A stretch of DNA of 64,000 bases from Planktothrix agardhii NIES-204 (GTDB taxonomy: Bacteria; Cyanobacteriota; Cyanobacteriia; Cyanobacteriales; Microcoleaceae): assembly GCA_003609755.1 (NCBI GenBank), contig AP017991.1, forward strand, positions 186,001 to 250,000, written 5' to 3'. Each line of letters starts with the position of its first letter. Within the stretch, counting starts at the first letter, position 1. The notes beneath the pieces are model-generated. The model worked only from the letters and a program-made list of their open reading frames with translations. It was not told where the DNA came from and ran no database searches. The position numbers and the translations under genes were made by a program. Positions 28,795 to 40,710 of this stretch are shown piece by piece.

Positions 28795-30267
28795 ATGTTA
28801 GAGCAATTTCCAACACCATTATTAACGGCTTTAAAAAATTGTGCTAATCAACCCGACGCGCCCTTTTATGCCCCCGGACATAAACGCGGGCAGGGGATTT
28901 CACCTTTATTAACGGAATTCTTAGGAACTCAACTTTTTAAAGCAGATTTACCTGAATTACCTGAACTGGATAATTTATTTAATCCAGAAAGTGTAATAGC
29001 AGAAGCTCAATATCTTGCATCCGAAGCATTTGGGGCAGAAAAAACTTGGTTTTTAGTTAATGGGTCAACTTCTGGAATTATTGCTACTATTTTAGCTATT
29101 TGTGGAACTGGAGATAAAATTTTAGTCCCTAGAAATGCTCATCAATCTGTGATTTCAGGTTTAATTTTATCCGGTGCGATCGCAACTTTTTTACAGCCAG
29201 AATATAATCCAAGCTGGGATTTATCCTATAGTATTACTCCAGAAACCGTTGCTAAATCTTTACAACAACATCCCGATGCTAAAGCCGTATTAATAGTATA
29301 TCCTACTTATCAGGGAGTATGTGGAAATATTACCGAAATTGCTAAAATTACCCATCAATATAATATTCCTCTGATTGTAGACGAAGCTCACGGAGCGCAT
29401 TTTAATTTTCATCCCGACTTACCAACCCCAGCCCTAAAAGCAGGAGCAGATTTAACAGTACAATCTACCCATAAAATATTAGGTTCCATGACACAATCTT
29501 CCATGCTTCATGTTCAAGGAAATCGTATCAACAAAGAGCGTTTATCTCAAACCTTACAATTCGTCGAATCTACCAGTCCGAATTATATATTATTAGCATC
29601 CTTAGATGCTGCCCGTCAACAAATGGCAACCCAAGGCTATAATTTAATGAATCAAACAATATCCTTAGCACAAATAGCCAGAACAGAAATTAGCAAAATC
29701 CAAGGTTTATCTGTTTTTGGAAATCTCGAATTAAAACCTACATCAGGATGTGTTAACCTAGATATCACCCGTTTAACTATTAAAGTATCAAACTTAGGAA
29801 TAAGCGGGTATGAAGCCGATGAGATTCTCAGTCAACAATTCCATGTTATCGCAGAACTTCCTAGTCTTCATCACCTAACTTTTATTATTAGTTTGGGTAA
29901 CACTGAAACCGATATTTACCAACTAATTAACGGATTAAAAACCCTCTCCGTTGAATACCAACTTTCTGCGGCCTACCACCCTGCCCTTAATTTCTTTCCT
30001 ACACCCCACTCTGCGCCTTCTACACCCCCTTTTTCCTGTCGGGATGCTTTTTTTGCCCAAACAGAAAAACGTCCTCTTACAGACTGCGTGGGGTCTGTGA
30101 GTGCGGAAATTATTTGTCCCTACCCGCCTGGTATCCCCGTATTAATGCCAGGTGAAATTATCACCTCTGATGCTCTAAAATTTTTGCAACAAGTGATAGC
30201 GTTGGGTGGGAAAATAACAGGATGTAGTGATCCGAACCTGCAACAGCTTAAAATTGTTAAGGGTTAA
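28795..30267 (+). CDS. Orn/Lys/Arg decarboxylase family PLP enzyme
   Basis: 490 residues, the short cyanobacterial version without the N-terminal wing domain. It has the family opening APFYAPGHKRGQG, FLVNGSTSGI, the cofactor-binding VDEAHGAHF and the Schiff-base QSTHK with Lys227. The C-terminal domain includes SAEIICPYPPGIPVLMPGE. It should decarboxylate arginine, lysine or ornithine in polyamine synthesis; the exact substrate is unclear. A proline-rich insertion of about 15 residues (FPTPHSAPSTPP) precedes the C-terminal domain. The ATG at 28795 follows an AACGGAG ribosome site. Confidence 0.9.
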   Translation: MLEQFPTPLLTALKNCANQPDAPFYAPGHKRGQGISPLLTEFLGTQLFKADLPELPELDNLFNPESVIAEAQYLASEAFGAEKTWFLVNGSTSGIIATILAICGTGDKILVPRNAHQSVISGLILSGAIATFLQPEYNPSWDLSYSITPETVAKSLQQHPDAKAVLIVYPTYQGVCGNITEIAKITHQYNIPLIVDEAHGAHFNFHPDLPTPALKAGADLTVQSTHKILGSMTQSSMLHVQGNRINKERLSQTLQFVESTSPNYILLASLDAARQQMATQGYNLMNQTISLAQIARTEISKIQGLSVFGNLELKPTSGCVNLDITRLTIKVSNLGISGYEADEILSQQFHVIAELPSLHHLTFIISLGNTETDIYQLINGLKTLSVEYQLSAAYHPALNFFPTPHSAPSTPPFSCRDAFFAQTEKRPLTDCVGSVSAEIICPYPPGIPVLMPGEIITSDALKFLQQVIALGGKITGCSDPNLQQLKIVKG

Positions 30268-30345
30268 ATTAAGAATAGACAACTATTTATTTGTCCCCAA
30301 CCTAATCAATAAAAGTTGAAATCTCACCCCCAATTAATTCCCAAA

Positions 30346-30945
30346 ATGTCTAAACTTTGGCCTTATGTTACTCCGGGTATTCCTGATGATTTATTTGAAC
30401 GGTTGCCCGGTATCCCCTTGAGTAAGCGGGAAGTCCGTTTATTATTAGTATCCTTCATGCGATTGCAACCTGACTCAATTGTATGGGATATTGGGGCTGG
30501 AACCGGAACAATTGCGGTGGAAACGGGGCTATTATGTCCCCAAGGTCGAATTATTGCCATTGAAAGGGATGAAGATGTGGTGAATTTAATTCGAGTCAAT
30601 TGTGAACAGTTTGAACTACAAAATGTTGATATAGTTGAAGGGAGTGTCCCCGAATGTTTACAAAGTATTCCCTATCTACCTCATCGGGTTTGTTTGGAAG
30701 GAGGAAAACCCATTAAAGCCATTCTGCATGAAGTTTGGAAATACTTACAACCGCAAGGAAGAATTGTAGCCACAGCATCTAATTTAGAAAGTCTCTATGC
30801 CATTTCCGAAGGATTTTCCGAGTTACAAGTTCGCAATGTAGAAGTGGTTCAATCTGCCATTAACCGATTGGAAAAACGGGGAAATCATCAAACTTTTGAA
30901 GCCGTTAATCCTATGTTTATTTTAAGTGGTGAAAAAATAGATTAA
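30346..30945 (+). CDS. cbiT: Cobalt-precorrin C15-methyltransferase / decarboxylase subunit CbiT
   Basis: 199 residues from the ATG at 30346; an in-frame TTG at 30316 would add ten residues. It is a class I SAM methyltransferase with VWDIGAGTGTIAVE as motif I and the CbiT-type opening TPGIPDDLFERLPGIPLSKREVR. It acts late in corrin-ring synthesis at C15 with loss of the C12 acetate carboxyl, CbiE or CobL being the partner. It is the second cobalt/corrin-related locus here, since the cbiMQO transporter is 1.8 kb away, but the decarboxylase gene separates them. Confidence 0.9.
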   Translation: MSKLWPYVTPGIPDDLFERLPGIPLSKREVRLLLVSFMRLQPDSIVWDIGAGTGTIAVETGLLCPQGRIIAIERDEDVVNLIRVNCEQFELQNVDIVEGSVPECLQSIPYLPHRVCLEGGKPIKAILHEVWKYLQPQGRIVATASNLESLYAISEGFSELQVRNVEVVQSAINRLEKRGNHQTFEAVNPMFILSGEKID

Positions 30946-31004
30946 ATTTAAAATACGCTATAGATAACTGCCCCAGATCGTCTTAACTTCTGACTCCTAA
31001 CACT

Positions 31005-31895
31005 ATGCCTTCTTTGTCTCGTATTATCAGTGGAATTATTGGAATTATTTTAGCATTGGGAATGCTCATTTTTGGAGGATGGTATTTTACCCTGGGATTG
31101 AGTGTAATTATTTATTTAGGTCAATTAGAATATTTTCAATTAGTTCAAGCTAAAGGCACTGAACCTGCGGTTAAAACAACTTTATTTGTTAGCCAAGCCT
31201 TACTTTTAACCGCCGCATTTTCTCCTAGTTTAGTCGATGCGATGTTTGCCTTAGCTGGAACATTAGTCTGTTTTTATCTATTATTCAGACCTAAATTATC
31301 AAGCATTGCCGATATTAGTTCTTCAATTTTAGGCTTATTTTATGGGGGATATTTACCCAGTTATTGGGTACGGTTACGAGTTGGACTTGAACCCAATACT
31401 TTACTAGAAAAAGCCTTCGCTAGTCCCATTGCTTTTAATGAAAATTGGTTAGAAAATTGGTCAATTTCTAATTTATCCCCAGGATTAACTGCTACCTTAT
31501 TAGCTTTTAGTTGTATTTGGGCGGCAGATATTGGGGCTTATATTTTCGGAAAAACCTTTGGTCGGACTCGCCTCTCAGATATTAGTCCGAAAAAAACCGT
31601 TGAAGGGGCAATATTTGGGTTTTTAGGTAGTATTATCGTCGCCATATTGGGGTCTTGGTATTTACAATGGCCGGGGTTTCCTTGGCCGGGTTTAATCCTA
31701 GGATTATTAATTGGAATTTCCAGTTTATTAGGCGATTTAACCGAATCTTTAATGAAACGAGATGCAGGAGTTAAAGATTCCGGTCAACTCATCCCCGGTC
31801 ACGGTGGAATTTTAGACCGCGCCGATAGTTATGTTTTTACCGCCCCTTTAGTTTATTATTTCATCACATTATTTTTACCCTTGATGTCACTCTAA
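31005..31895 (+). CDS. cdsA: Phosphatidate cytidylyltransferase
   Basis: 296 residues with about eight hydrophobic segments. The C-terminal signature SLMKRDAGVKDSGQLIPGHGGILDRAD is the CDP-diglyceride synthetase motif with its metal-binding Asp residues. It makes CDP-diacylglycerol from phosphatidic acid and CTP in the inner membrane, leading to phosphatidylglycerol, which cyanobacteria need for photosystems. It lies about 60 bases after cbiT on the same strand, so co-transcription is possible. Confidence 0.95.
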   Translation: MPSLSRIISGIIGIILALGMLIFGGWYFTLGLSVIIYLGQLEYFQLVQAKGTEPAVKTTLFVSQALLLTAAFSPSLVDAMFALAGTLVCFYLLFRPKLSSIADISSSILGLFYGGYLPSYWVRLRVGLEPNTLLEKAFASPIAFNENWLENWSISNLSPGLTATLLAFSCIWAADIGAYIFGKTFGRTRLSDISPKKTVEGAIFGFLGSIIVAILGSWYLQWPGFPWPGLILGLLIGISSLLGDLTESLMKRDAGVKDSGQLIPGHGGILDRADSYVFTAPLVYYFITLFLPLMSL

Positions 31896-31956
31896 AAAAT
31901 CATCAGGCTATCCACCCGCTTATCTTAATATTATGTCCGATTGATCAACGAGAAAT

Positions 31957-32433
31957 TTAATGCTGATCTCGAAATTGTTTAATTAATTCTACGATCTCTG
32001 TATGTTTCTCCGAAGATGCCCAAATTAAAGCCGTCCAACTATTCTGATCTTTTGTAGTTAAATCTGCGCCACTATTTAATAATAATTCTACAATGGGTTT
32101 ATGTCCGCTTCCAGCCGCCCCCATTAACGCCGTTAACCCAAAATTAGTTTGAGCCTGAATATCCGCCCCGGTATCTAATAATAACTGCACCATTTCTAAG
32201 TAACCACTTGCCGCCGCTTCCATCAAAGGAGTCCAATGATCATTGTCAGACACATTAACATCCGCCCCCGCTTCTAGTAAGAGTTTTACTATCTCCTTTT
32301 TGCCTAAAGTAATCGCTGTAATTAATCCCGTATTTCCCTGTTCATTCTGAGCATTAATATCTGGGTTTTGACTTAAAGCCGTTTTAACTTGATCTATTTC
32401 TCCCGTTTGAATTGCCTGAATTAACTCAGTCAT
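31957..32433 (-). CDS. Ankyrin-repeat protein
   Basis: 158 residues, essentially four to five ankyrin repeats (NEQGNTGLITAITLGKKEIVKLLLEAGADVN and three close variants) with no extra domain or signal peptide. It is therefore a small cytoplasmic protein-binding scaffold of unknown partner. The repeats are complete and well spaced at 33 residues. It is divergent from selO and convergent with cdsA. Confidence 0.9.
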   Translation of the reverse strand: MTELIQAIQTGEIDQVKTALSQNPDINAQNEQGNTGLITAITLGKKEIVKLLLEAGADVNVSDNDHWTPLMEAAASGYLEMVQLLLDTGADIQAQTNFGLTALMGAAGSGHKPIVELLLNSGADLTTKDQNSWTALIWASSEKHTEIVELIKQFRDQH

Positions 32434-32606
32434 TGGTTTTGCTCCTTTCGTTTATTTAAAAGTATGGATATACAGTTAAGGATACCTCAAAAATAATAGC
32501 ATTTATCCCTTGCTTCTTAATCCCTAATCTAAGATTTTTCCCCTCAGAAATTGACAATTTTGCAAAATAGGGGTAATATTGTCAATAGACTATCATTAGG
32601 GATTTT

Positions 32607-34010
32607 ATGTCTAATCCGTTCCTGCACCTCGACTATGAACCCGCATTTGAGGCGTTAGGCGGTGACTACTCCGATATTGTCACGGCTGCGGAGTTCCCGA
32701 TGCACCAACTCCGGTTCCGCAATAATTCCGTATTAACCCAGTTAGGACTCAACCCCGAAACCGTTACCGACGAACATTTTATCGAAGCCTTTGGCAAATT
32801 TGAAGCCGTGCCTCCGTTGTTGGCCATGCGTTACCACGGCTATCAGTTTGGAGAATATAACCCCTATTTGGGTGACGGACGGGGGTTTTTATATGGCCAA
32901 GCGCGGGGAATAGACGGGGAATTATACGATTTCGGGACAAAGGGATCGGGAAGAACCCCCTACTCTCGAAATGCCGACGGTAGATTAACCTTAAAAGGTG
33001 GCGTGCGGGAAGTTTTAGCCGCCGAAATGTTGCATCGAATGCGAGTCAAAACCTCTCGGTGTTTAAGCTTAATTGAAACCGGGGAACAACTGTGGCGAGG
33101 AGATGAACCTTCCCCCACCCGTTCTTCCGTGATGATCCGATTTAGTCGCTCGCATATTCGCTTCGGAACCTTTGAACGACTACACTATTTTAAACGAAAA
33201 GATCTGATTGAAATTTTGTTAGATCACGTTATTACCTATTATTATTCTAGCATAAAATTAGAGAGCGATCGCTATATTTTATTTTACATAGAATTAGTCA
33301 AACGAGTCGCAGAATTAGCCGCCCAGTGGATGGCTTCAGGGTTTTGTCACGGGGTTTTAAATACCGATAATATGTCAATTACCGGGGAAAGTTTCGATTA
33401 TGGCCCCTACGCCTTTATGCCCGATTATAACCCACAATTCACCGCCGCCTATTTTGATTATGGAAAGTTATATTGTTATGGAAATCAGCCCTTTATTTGT
33501 GAAGGAAACCTAGAATTATTACAAAAACCGTTATCCTTAGTTATACCTTTAGAAGAACTTAAAGCCGGGTTAGACCCTTTTCAAAACTATTATCGAGAAT
33601 TCTATCGTCAACGGATGATTAATCGTTTAGGATTTGAACAACTTCCCACCCCAGAAGCAGAGGAATTATTGCAAATTACAATTAATTTACTCAAAAATAA
33701 TCGAATTAGCTATCCCGACTTTTTTATACAACTGCGAGAACAATTTTGTCAGCAATGGCAAGACCAACCCCAGAATATTTTAAAAGATGCTGAACCTATG
33801 GAATATTTAGAGGCTTGGAGACAACAATATTATCATCATTTACAAACCTTGTCTAATCCCGAACTCAATGAAATTCAACAACGATTAAACTATTATAATC
33901 CTCAAGTGGTGATTATTCGTCCTGAAATTGAAGCAGTCTGGGAACAGATTACACTTGAAGATAATTGGCAACCTTTTTATAATTTATTAACACAAATTCA
34001 AACAGAATAG
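32607..34010 (+). CDS. selO: SelO / YdiU protein adenylyltransferase
   Basis: 467 residues, the compact cyanobacterial form. The pseudokinase fold shows [40 protein letters not shown] and [17 protein letters not shown] with the metal-binding FDYGP. SelO transfers AMP from ATP to Ser/Thr/Tyr of target proteins. The C-terminal selenocysteine/cysteine of the animal and some bacterial forms is not evident here. The ATG at 32607 is followed directly by the conserved N terminus. Confidence 0.88.
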   Translation: MSNPFLHLDYEPAFEALGGDYSDIVTAAEFPMHQLRFRNNSVLTQLGLNPETVTDEHFIEAFGKFEAVPPLLAMRYHGYQFGEYNPYLGDGRGFLYGQARGIDGELYDFGTKGSGRTPYSRNADGRLTLKGGVREVLAAEMLHRMRVKTSRCLSLIETGEQLWRGDEPSPTRSSVMIRFSRSHIRFGTFERLHYFKRKDLIEILLDHVITYYYSSIKLESDRYILFYIELVKRVAELAAQWMASGFCHGVLNTDNMSITGESFDYGPYAFMPDYNPQFTAAYFDYGKLYCYGNQPFICEGNLELLQKPLSLVIPLEELKAGLDPFQNYYREFYRQRMINRLGFEQLPTPEAEELLQITINLLKNNRISYPDFFIQLREQFCQQWQDQPQNILKDAEPMEYLEAWRQQYYHHLQTLSNPELNEIQQRLNYYNPQVVIIRPEIEAVWEQITLEDNWQPFYNLLTQIQTE

Positions 34011-34225
34011 CAAAGTCTTAATTAAGGGCTAGAAAATCTTAAACAGGAGATTTATTGATACTATCTCAGCGCCCTATATCTTCCCTTACCCTACATCTTC
34101 AGGGAGATTTAGCCAGATCGAATCTAATTTTCAGTAAATTCAGTTAAAATATAGAAGTAATACTCTGGGCGTTAACCTGAAATTGGGCTTAACCCCAGCA
34201 GCAATTATTTTAAAGGAAAAATCTG

Positions 34226-34612
34226 ATGACAGAAAATCAACCCACGGATACACCCACGCCGATAACAACATCCATCCTAGACAGTATTAAAGGATTTATC
34301 GGTAAAATTCTGAGTAATTGGAAAGTCAGAATCACCCTACTAGGAATTGTGCTTTTAGGAGGAGCAATTTTCGCCTTCTTTTATCAACATATTATAGCAG
34401 AAATGGGAATGAAAATGTGGACAAGTAGTTCCGGTGCTAGGCCAATTGAATGTGTTTTGAAAGATAGTAATAATGATAATTATGTTAGCTGTAGCGCCTT
34501 ATTAGGTGATCAAGTTGTCCCGTTAGAGTGTAGTTCTAGTTTATTTAATTTGGGTTGTCGAGTTAATTATGGCTCTGCTGTACCTAATATTAAAGCCTCA
34601 AAAGGGAGTTGA
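34226..34612 (+). CDS. Small membrane protein of unknown function
   Basis: 128 residues, not recognised. A Thr/Pro-rich N-terminal tail (about 1-17) is followed by one transmembrane helix at about 35-55, then a soluble part with four cysteines (one near residue 76 and a later CSSS...GCR pair) that could form disulfides outside the membrane. AAAGGAAAAATC upstream of the ATG is a good ribosome site. It is followed at once by the palindromic repeat at 34621-34683, which has a T-rich tail and probably serves as its terminator. Confidence 0.65.
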   Translation: MTENQPTDTPTPITTSILDSIKGFIGKILSNWKVRITLLGIVLLGGAIFAFFYQHIIAEMGMKMWTSSSGARPIECVLKDSNNDNYVSCSALLGDQVVPLECSSSLFNLGCRVNYGSAVPNIKASKGS

Positions 34613-34620
34613 CAACAAAC

Positions 34621-35795
<1,175 letters not shown>

Positions 35796-35927
35796 ATTAT
35801 ATTTCAACATCACCGAATTAAAATTTTTCAAAGCCATGTATCAACGAAGTCACACCATGAAATTTTCCCTAATTCCTGAACTCGAAAACAGTTTATACTT
35901 TTTACAGTAACTCAGACACAAACAACA

Positions 35928-37397
35928 ATGGAATTTACAGCCACCAACACATCCTCCTTAAACTGGTCGGGAGACATCCTCGCCTTGGGTTTATTTGAAG
36001 ACCAGATAGAATTAACCGGGGACTTATCCACCTTAGATGATAAACTAGCCGGAACTCTAAAAGAATTAATCACAGAAACCGAATTTAAGGGAAAAGCAGA
36101 TAGGAGTATTTCAACTCGCGTGGGAGGAAATAGTCCCATTCGCAAAGTGATTTTAGTCGGTTTAGGTAAATCCGATGCTCTCAAATTAGACAGCTTACGC
36201 CGCGCCGCCGCCAATATTGCTAAAACCGCAAAATCCCTGAAAGGCAAAAGTCTTGGGGTGAGCTTACCAATTTTTGAAACTCCAGAAACCACCGCCCAAG
36301 CTATTACCGAAGGCATAGAATTAGCCCTCTATCAAGATACCAGATTTAAGTCAGAAACCGATGATAAGAGTCACGGAATTGAACAGATTGAATTATTAGG
36401 TTTACCCGGCACAGAATCCGCCATTACCCGGGCTAAACAAATCTGTTCCGGGGTAATTTTAGCCAGGGAATTAGTCGCCGCCCCTGCCAATGAAGTCACC
36501 CCGATTACGATGGCAGAAATGGCTCAATCCCTAGCCCAAGAATACGGCTTAGAATTGAATATTTTAGAAAAAGAAGACTGCGAGAAATTGGGGATGGGGG
36601 CTTTTTTAGGGGTTGCCCAAGCCTCGGATTTACCGCCTAAATTTATTCATTTAATCTATCATCCTTCAGTCACTCCTCGCCGCAAATTAGCCATTATTGG
36701 TAAAGGCTTAACCTTTGATTCCGGTGGGTTAAATATTAAACCCACAGGTGGCGGGATTGAAATGATGAAAGTCGATATGGGAGGCGCAGGGGCAACCTTT
36801 GGGGCGGCTAAAGCTATTAGTCAATTAAAACCGGACGTAGAAGTGCATTTTATTAGTGCGGTGACGGAAAATATGATTAGCGGCCGCGCCATGCACCCAG
36901 GGGACTTTCTAACAGCATCTAATGGGAAAACCATTGAAGTTAATAATACCGACGCCGAAGGACGATTAACCCTAGCTGATGCCCTGGTTTTTGCTGATAA
37001 ATTAGGGTTAGATGCTATGATTGATTTAGCCACTTTAACTGGCGCCTGTGTGATTGCTTTAGGAGATGATATTGCCGGGTTATGGAGTCCCGATGATCAG
37101 TTAGCAATCGAGTTAGAAACCGCCTCCAAAACATCAGGGGAGAAACTCTGGCGGATGCCCTTAGAAGACAAATATTTTGAAGGTTTAAAAGCCATCCACG
37201 CCGACATGAAAAATACCGGGCCAAGGGCTGGAGGGTCAATCACAGCCACCTTATTCCTGAAGCAATTTGTGGAAAAAACTCCCTGGGCCCATTTAGATGT
37301 TGCTGGCCCGGTTTGGGCTGATAAAGATAACGGTTATAATAACGCCGGAGCAACGGGTTATGGGGTGCGAATGCTAGTGAATTGGGTGTTGAGTTAG
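35928..37397 (+). CDS. pepA: Cytosol (leucyl) aminopeptidase PepA
   Basis: 489 residues. The C-terminal M17 peptidase domain has [25 protein letters not shown] and the hallmark [14 protein letters not shown], which supply the two-metal site. The N-terminal macro-like domain spans about residues 1-160. It removes N-terminal residues from peptides in the cytoplasm, and the Escherichia coli homologue also binds DNA. Length and motifs are complete. Confidence 0.96.
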   Translation: MEFTATNTSSLNWSGDILALGLFEDQIELTGDLSTLDDKLAGTLKELITETEFKGKADRSISTRVGGNSPIRKVILVGLGKSDALKLDSLRRAAANIAKTAKSLKGKSLGVSLPIFETPETTAQAITEGIELALYQDTRFKSETDDKSHGIEQIELLGLPGTESAITRAKQICSGVILARELVAAPANEVTPITMAEMAQSLAQEYGLELNILEKEDCEKLGMGAFLGVAQASDLPPKFIHLIYHPSVTPRRKLAIIGKGLTFDSGGLNIKPTGGGIEMMKVDMGGAGATFGAAKAISQLKPDVEVHFISAVTENMISGRAMHPGDFLTASNGKTIEVNNTDAEGRLTLADALVFADKLGLDAMIDLATLTGACVIALGDDIAGLWSPDDQLAIELETASKTSGEKLWRMPLEDKYFEGLKAIHADMKNTGPRAGGSITATLFLKQFVEKTPWAHLDVAGPVWADKDNGYNNAGATGYGVRMLVNWVLS

Positions 37398-37466
37398 TTG
37401 ATCTCCTAGCAGCATCGGGAAGGGGGAATCGGAATTTGGATCATTCCCCTACCTATTACCCATTCC

Positions 37467-39179
37467 CTATCCTTTAACATGAACTGGAAGCCAAACACTA
37501 AAAATAGAACCCTTATCCATTTGACTTTCCACCGTAATCACGCCTCCGAGAATTTGACATAAACGCTGACTAATTGCCAGTCCCAACCCAGTCCCACCAA
37601 ACCGTTTAGTTGTCGAAACATCTGCTTGAATAAAGGGTTTAAAAATATGTTGTAATTGCTCTTCAGTCATCCCAATTCCCGAATCTTTAACCCGGAATAC
37701 TAAATATTGAGACGAATTAGCAACCATTGTATACATAAATTCATCATCTTCTGGAATCGGGGGTTTTTCTTGGGTACGTTCAGCAATTAAATAAATCGTT
37801 CCTTTTTCGGTAAATTTAGAAGCATTGCTGAGTAGATTTAACAGAATTTGTCGAACTTTCGGCATATCGGCATACATAGTTCCAATATTCGCTTTGGTCT
37901 TGACCTTCAAAACATTATTATTTTTTTCTGCTAAAGGGGTAGCGGTGGTAATCACATCTTCTATGAGTTGATCAACAGGAAAATTTTCTAAATAGAGAGT
38001 AACATGACCCGCTTCAATTTTAGAAATATCTAAAATATCACTAATCATATCCCGCAGATGTTTTCCCGCAGTTTGAATCCTTTCTAGGTCGGGTAAAAAG
38101 TCCGTATAGCCTAAATCTTCCGATTCATCATGGAGCATTTCACTATAGCCAATAATCGCATTTAACGGCGTGCGAAGTTCATGACTCATATTCGCTAAAA
38201 ACACACTCTTAGAACGGTTAGCCGCTTCCGCTATAATTTTCGCTTTCTGTAATTCTTCCGTATATTCAGCCACCCGTTGAATTAGATGATTTAAAGATTC
38301 AGTTAATACCCCAATTTCATCGGAACTGGTAACGGGTGCTTGTAGGGCAAAATCCGATTCCTCACTCACCTGTTCTGCAACTTTAATCATAATATCCAGG
38401 GGAGTTGCAATCATATTACCCGTAAAAATTGCAAAGATTATTGCTAAACCAGTAGATAAAAATAAAGTTATGATAATAATTTTATTGCCTAAAGATTGAA
38501 TTTTTTCATAATCTTTTAGAGCAGTTTCAGCCCGCTTTCTGAATCTATTTTCCATTTGGGTTGTTTCAGCATAAACCGGATAAACTTGAATAATTCCGGT
38601 TGTCCGATTCAGGTTAATCAAAGATTTTTGAACCGACTGCAAAATTTGAGGATTCAAATTCGGTTTTTCCGTAGTTTGAATCAGGGTTTCAAACTGTTCT
38701 GAATAGCTAGTCAACTGTTCTTTATAGCGTTGAGTTAAGTCCTGTAGGGCTTGATAATCCTGTTGAATTGTAACATCCATTGTTTCAGGAATATCTTGAA
38801 GTTGTTGCAATTCATTATTCATCACAAAGATATTTGAACGCAGGGCGGAAACTCCCCGTTCAATTTTTTCTATATCCTTGGTATCGCTAAGGAACTGCGC
38901 TAGATTATCCTGATTATGCTTTAACTGGAGTAGACTTTGGCTGAGTCCATCGAGAACTTTTGCCTTTTGTTGGTCAATTTCTAATTGGGCACGCAAAGGT
39001 CGCACCGAATAGGTCGCCACCAAGAAGGCAGAGGTCACACCCACAAGGACGACCCCGACTACCACCCCATAACCCCAGCCAATTTTTTGCCGAATGCTTA
39101 AACGATTAAACATATACAGGACAATGCCAGGAGAAATTTTACTTTTAGTTAAGTTATGTTGAGACGAAATTGGAGACAT
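37467..39179 (-). CDS. Membrane sensor histidine kinase (HAMP, HisKA, HATPase)
   Basis: 570 residues from 39179; an ATG at 39113 ([16 protein letters not shown]) is an equally plausible start. Two transmembrane helices (35-57 and 232-256) flank a helical periplasmic four-helix-type sensor domain. Then come HAMP (about 258-310), HisKA with phospho-accepting His333 in [11 protein letters not shown], and HATPase_c with a complete [12 protein letters not shown]. No receiver domain is attached and no response regulator gene is adjacent, so it is an orphan kinase. The ligand is unknown. Confidence 0.92.
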   Translation of the reverse strand: MSPISSQHNLTKSKISPGIVLYMFNRLSIRQKIGWGYGVVVGVVLVGVTSAFLVATYSVRPLRAQLEIDQQKAKVLDGLSQSLLQLKHNQDNLAQFLSDTKDIEKIERGVSALRSNIFVMNNELQQLQDIPETMDVTIQQDYQALQDLTQRYKEQLTSYSEQFETLIQTTEKPNLNPQILQSVQKSLINLNRTTGIIQVYPVYAETTQMENRFRKRAETALKDYEKIQSLGNKIIIITLFLSTGLAIIFAIFTGNMIATPLDIMIKVAEQVSEESDFALQAPVTSSDEIGVLTESLNHLIQRVAEYTEELQKAKIIAEAANRSKSVFLANMSHELRTPLNAIIGYSEMLHDESEDLGYTDFLPDLERIQTAGKHLRDMISDILDISKIEAGHVTLYLENFPVDQLIEDVITTATPLAEKNNNVLKVKTKANIGTMYADMPKVRQILLNLLSNASKFTEKGTIYLIAERTQEKPPIPEDDEFMYTMVANSSQYLVFRVKDSGIGMTEEQLQHIFKPFIQADVSTTKRFGGTGLGLAISQRLCQILGGVITVESQMDKGSIFSVWLPVHVKG

Positions 39180-39400
39180 CCGTGAGGTCGCTCTTAGCCT
39201 GGAAGTTCAATACTAATTCTATGCTAGGTTGCAAAGATATTCTTTAACTATACATTGGCTGATTACCTCATCTTTGATTTGGGTGGAAGTTTTTAGGTTT
39301 TTGATTAATAAGGCTGTCAATTAAAACATTTAATTATTTCTAATAGCTTCCAGGTCTTAGGTTAAGCTAGATCCGTAGCGTCTTCAAGTCTGTACTATTT

Positions 39401-39586
39401 GTGACTCGATCTCCTAATTCCCAAAAGTTAATTTTTTCCTACCTATTTGCGTCTATAACGGTTCTACTGGTCTTGTTATGGACGCTTAGGGGTCTATCTG
39501 TTTTAGCGTTTATCCCGGGTTATGTGATTTGGATTTTGCTATTTCTGTCTATTGCGACTGGAATTCTAAGTTCGATGAGTCGATAA
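39401..39586 (+). CDS. Small two-helix membrane protein
   Basis: 61 residues from a GTG start. It has a basic start (TRSPNSQK) and two hydrophobic helices at about 11-30 and 33-56. No domain is recognised, and the clean membrane pattern with positive-inside start is the main evidence it is real. The absence of an obvious ribosome site lowers confidence. It lies divergently from the kinase gene and upstream of rpsU. Confidence 0.45.
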   Translation: MTRSPNSQKLIFSYLFASITVLLVLLWTLRGLSVLAFIPGYVIWILLFLSIATGILSSMSR

Positions 39587-39636
39587 ACTTGAGTTGCTGG
39601 GTTCACCGAACCTAATATAGCAACCGCTTTGTAGCC

Positions 39637-39673
39637 ATTACAACATGGACTAGATATTGCCCATTGTTGTAAT
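39637..39673 (+). promoter_or_regulatory. Hairpin in the rpsU leader
   Basis: ATTACAACATGG (39637-39648) pairs with CCATTGTTGTAAT (39661-39673) with a single bulged T and a 12-base loop, about 70 bases before the rpsU ATG. A smaller GGTTCaccGAACC hairpin precedes it at about 39600. It could be a leader control element or a bidirectional terminator stem; no T-run follows. Confidence 0.4.
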
Positions 39674-39741
39674 ATTGCATGAAGGGGAATAATCCCACAA
39701 AAGATTTTCAAATGTTGTTGTAGACCATTTAAGGAGAGGAC

Positions 39742-39939
39742 ATGACCCAAGTTATTCTGGGTGAAAATGAACAGCTAGAGTCAGCATTAAGGCGTTTTAA
39801 GAGGGAAGTTTCTAAGGCTGGTATTTTGGCGGATGTTAGAAAAAACCGTCACTTTGAAACCCCTACAGAGAAGCGTAAGCGCAAGGCGATCGCTAATCAA
39901 CGTCAAAGACGTGCTTTCCGCAAAAAACGGACATCGTAG
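39742..39939 (+). CDS. rpsU: 30S ribosomal protein S21
   Basis: 65 residues, typical for cyanobacteria: [25 protein letters not shown] and a very basic C-terminal half with KRKRKA and RKKR. AAGGAGAGGAC gives a very strong ribosome site before the ATG at 39742. S21 is a small late-assembling subunit protein aiding initiation. It has a structured leader and a 3' region with possible weak hairpins at about 39989-40060. Confidence 0.95.
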   Translation: MTQVILGENEQLESALRRFKREVSKAGILADVRKNRHFETPTEKRKRKAIANQRQRRAFRKKRTS

Positions 39940-40081
39940 CTCTAGTTTTGGTGATTTTCAAAACCTGAAAACTGCTTTTGTATCTACCGCGCCCCAACTC
40001 CCGCTTAATGCCTCATGGATGAAGCACCGGAGTAAAGTCGCGGATTTTGCTTTTTAGGGGAATCTTTAATTTTAACGCTTC

Positions 40082-40710
40082 TAGGACTTACGCATTGACA
40101 AATTAGCCCAAATATGAATGAATGGCTAAAATTACAGCATTCTTTTGGGGGGTAAAGTTTTTTCCACCACAAACAGGTGCAAAAAGCCCTTAAATGTAGA
40201 GTTTTTGCTAGTCAATTAATAGGGAACTTGCAGTTAGTTAATATTCAGCTTTTAGACCTACTTTTTAATTTAGGTAATGGAGAATGAAATCACGAACTAC
40301 CTCTAAAGATAAATTTCTTTGAATTTCATACCAATTATCAATCAGTGCCTCTGCCCTCATCAATTCTAATTGGACAAAAGCCCGAATTGAACAGAAGAAA
40401 TGGGTGAAAATAGCCGCAGAAATTCTCACCATAAACCTTTTAATTCCACAAAGTTGTTTGATGGCTCTGTGGTAACATTCAATTCCCCAATGTATCGAAT
40501 GTGTGGTCATAAAATCACTTCTAGTTATAACTTCAGTCTCCTTGATTTCCGGCAAAAACATGATATAGTATCTCTCTGTGTCGTTTTTGAACTTCTTCTG
40601 AATGGTTTCACGTTCTGACGAAATCGCCAACAATATCTACATTCACTTGTTGAGCTAAAATTGTTCCGTGAGCGAACAAATTTAAACCGTGATCAAGGAT
40701 ATTAAACCCA
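40082..40710 (-). mobile_element. Degraded IS701-like insertion sequence
   Basis: The left boundary has AGGACTTACGCA at about 40083-40094, a sequence commonly seen at cyanobacterial IS ends. Only the C-terminal third of a transposase remains (40265-40633). The other end is not clear and merges into the 3' flank of the rsbU-like gene. No direct repeat could be confirmed by eye. It separates rpsU from the DUF502-nusB-ftsY-rsbU run. Confidence 0.5.
40265..40633 (-). pseudogene. IS701-like transposase, C-terminal fragment
   Basis: 122 codons. SIHWGIECYHRAIKQLCGI and IRAFVQLELMRAEALIDNWY are the C-terminal part of IS4-superfamily (IS701-type) DDE transposases, containing the W-x-I-E...Y region around the catalytic Glu. 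The first two thirds, with the catalytic Asp residues, are missing, so it is a dead remnant. In another frame, the adjoining 40610-40727 region encodes only a short untraceable peptide. Confidence 0.75.

Noticed and set aside
39989-40060. Structured RNA or terminator after rpsU
   Set aside because: CCGCG/CGCGG arms are 45 bases apart with only a small inner stem; too weak to annotate as a separate feature.
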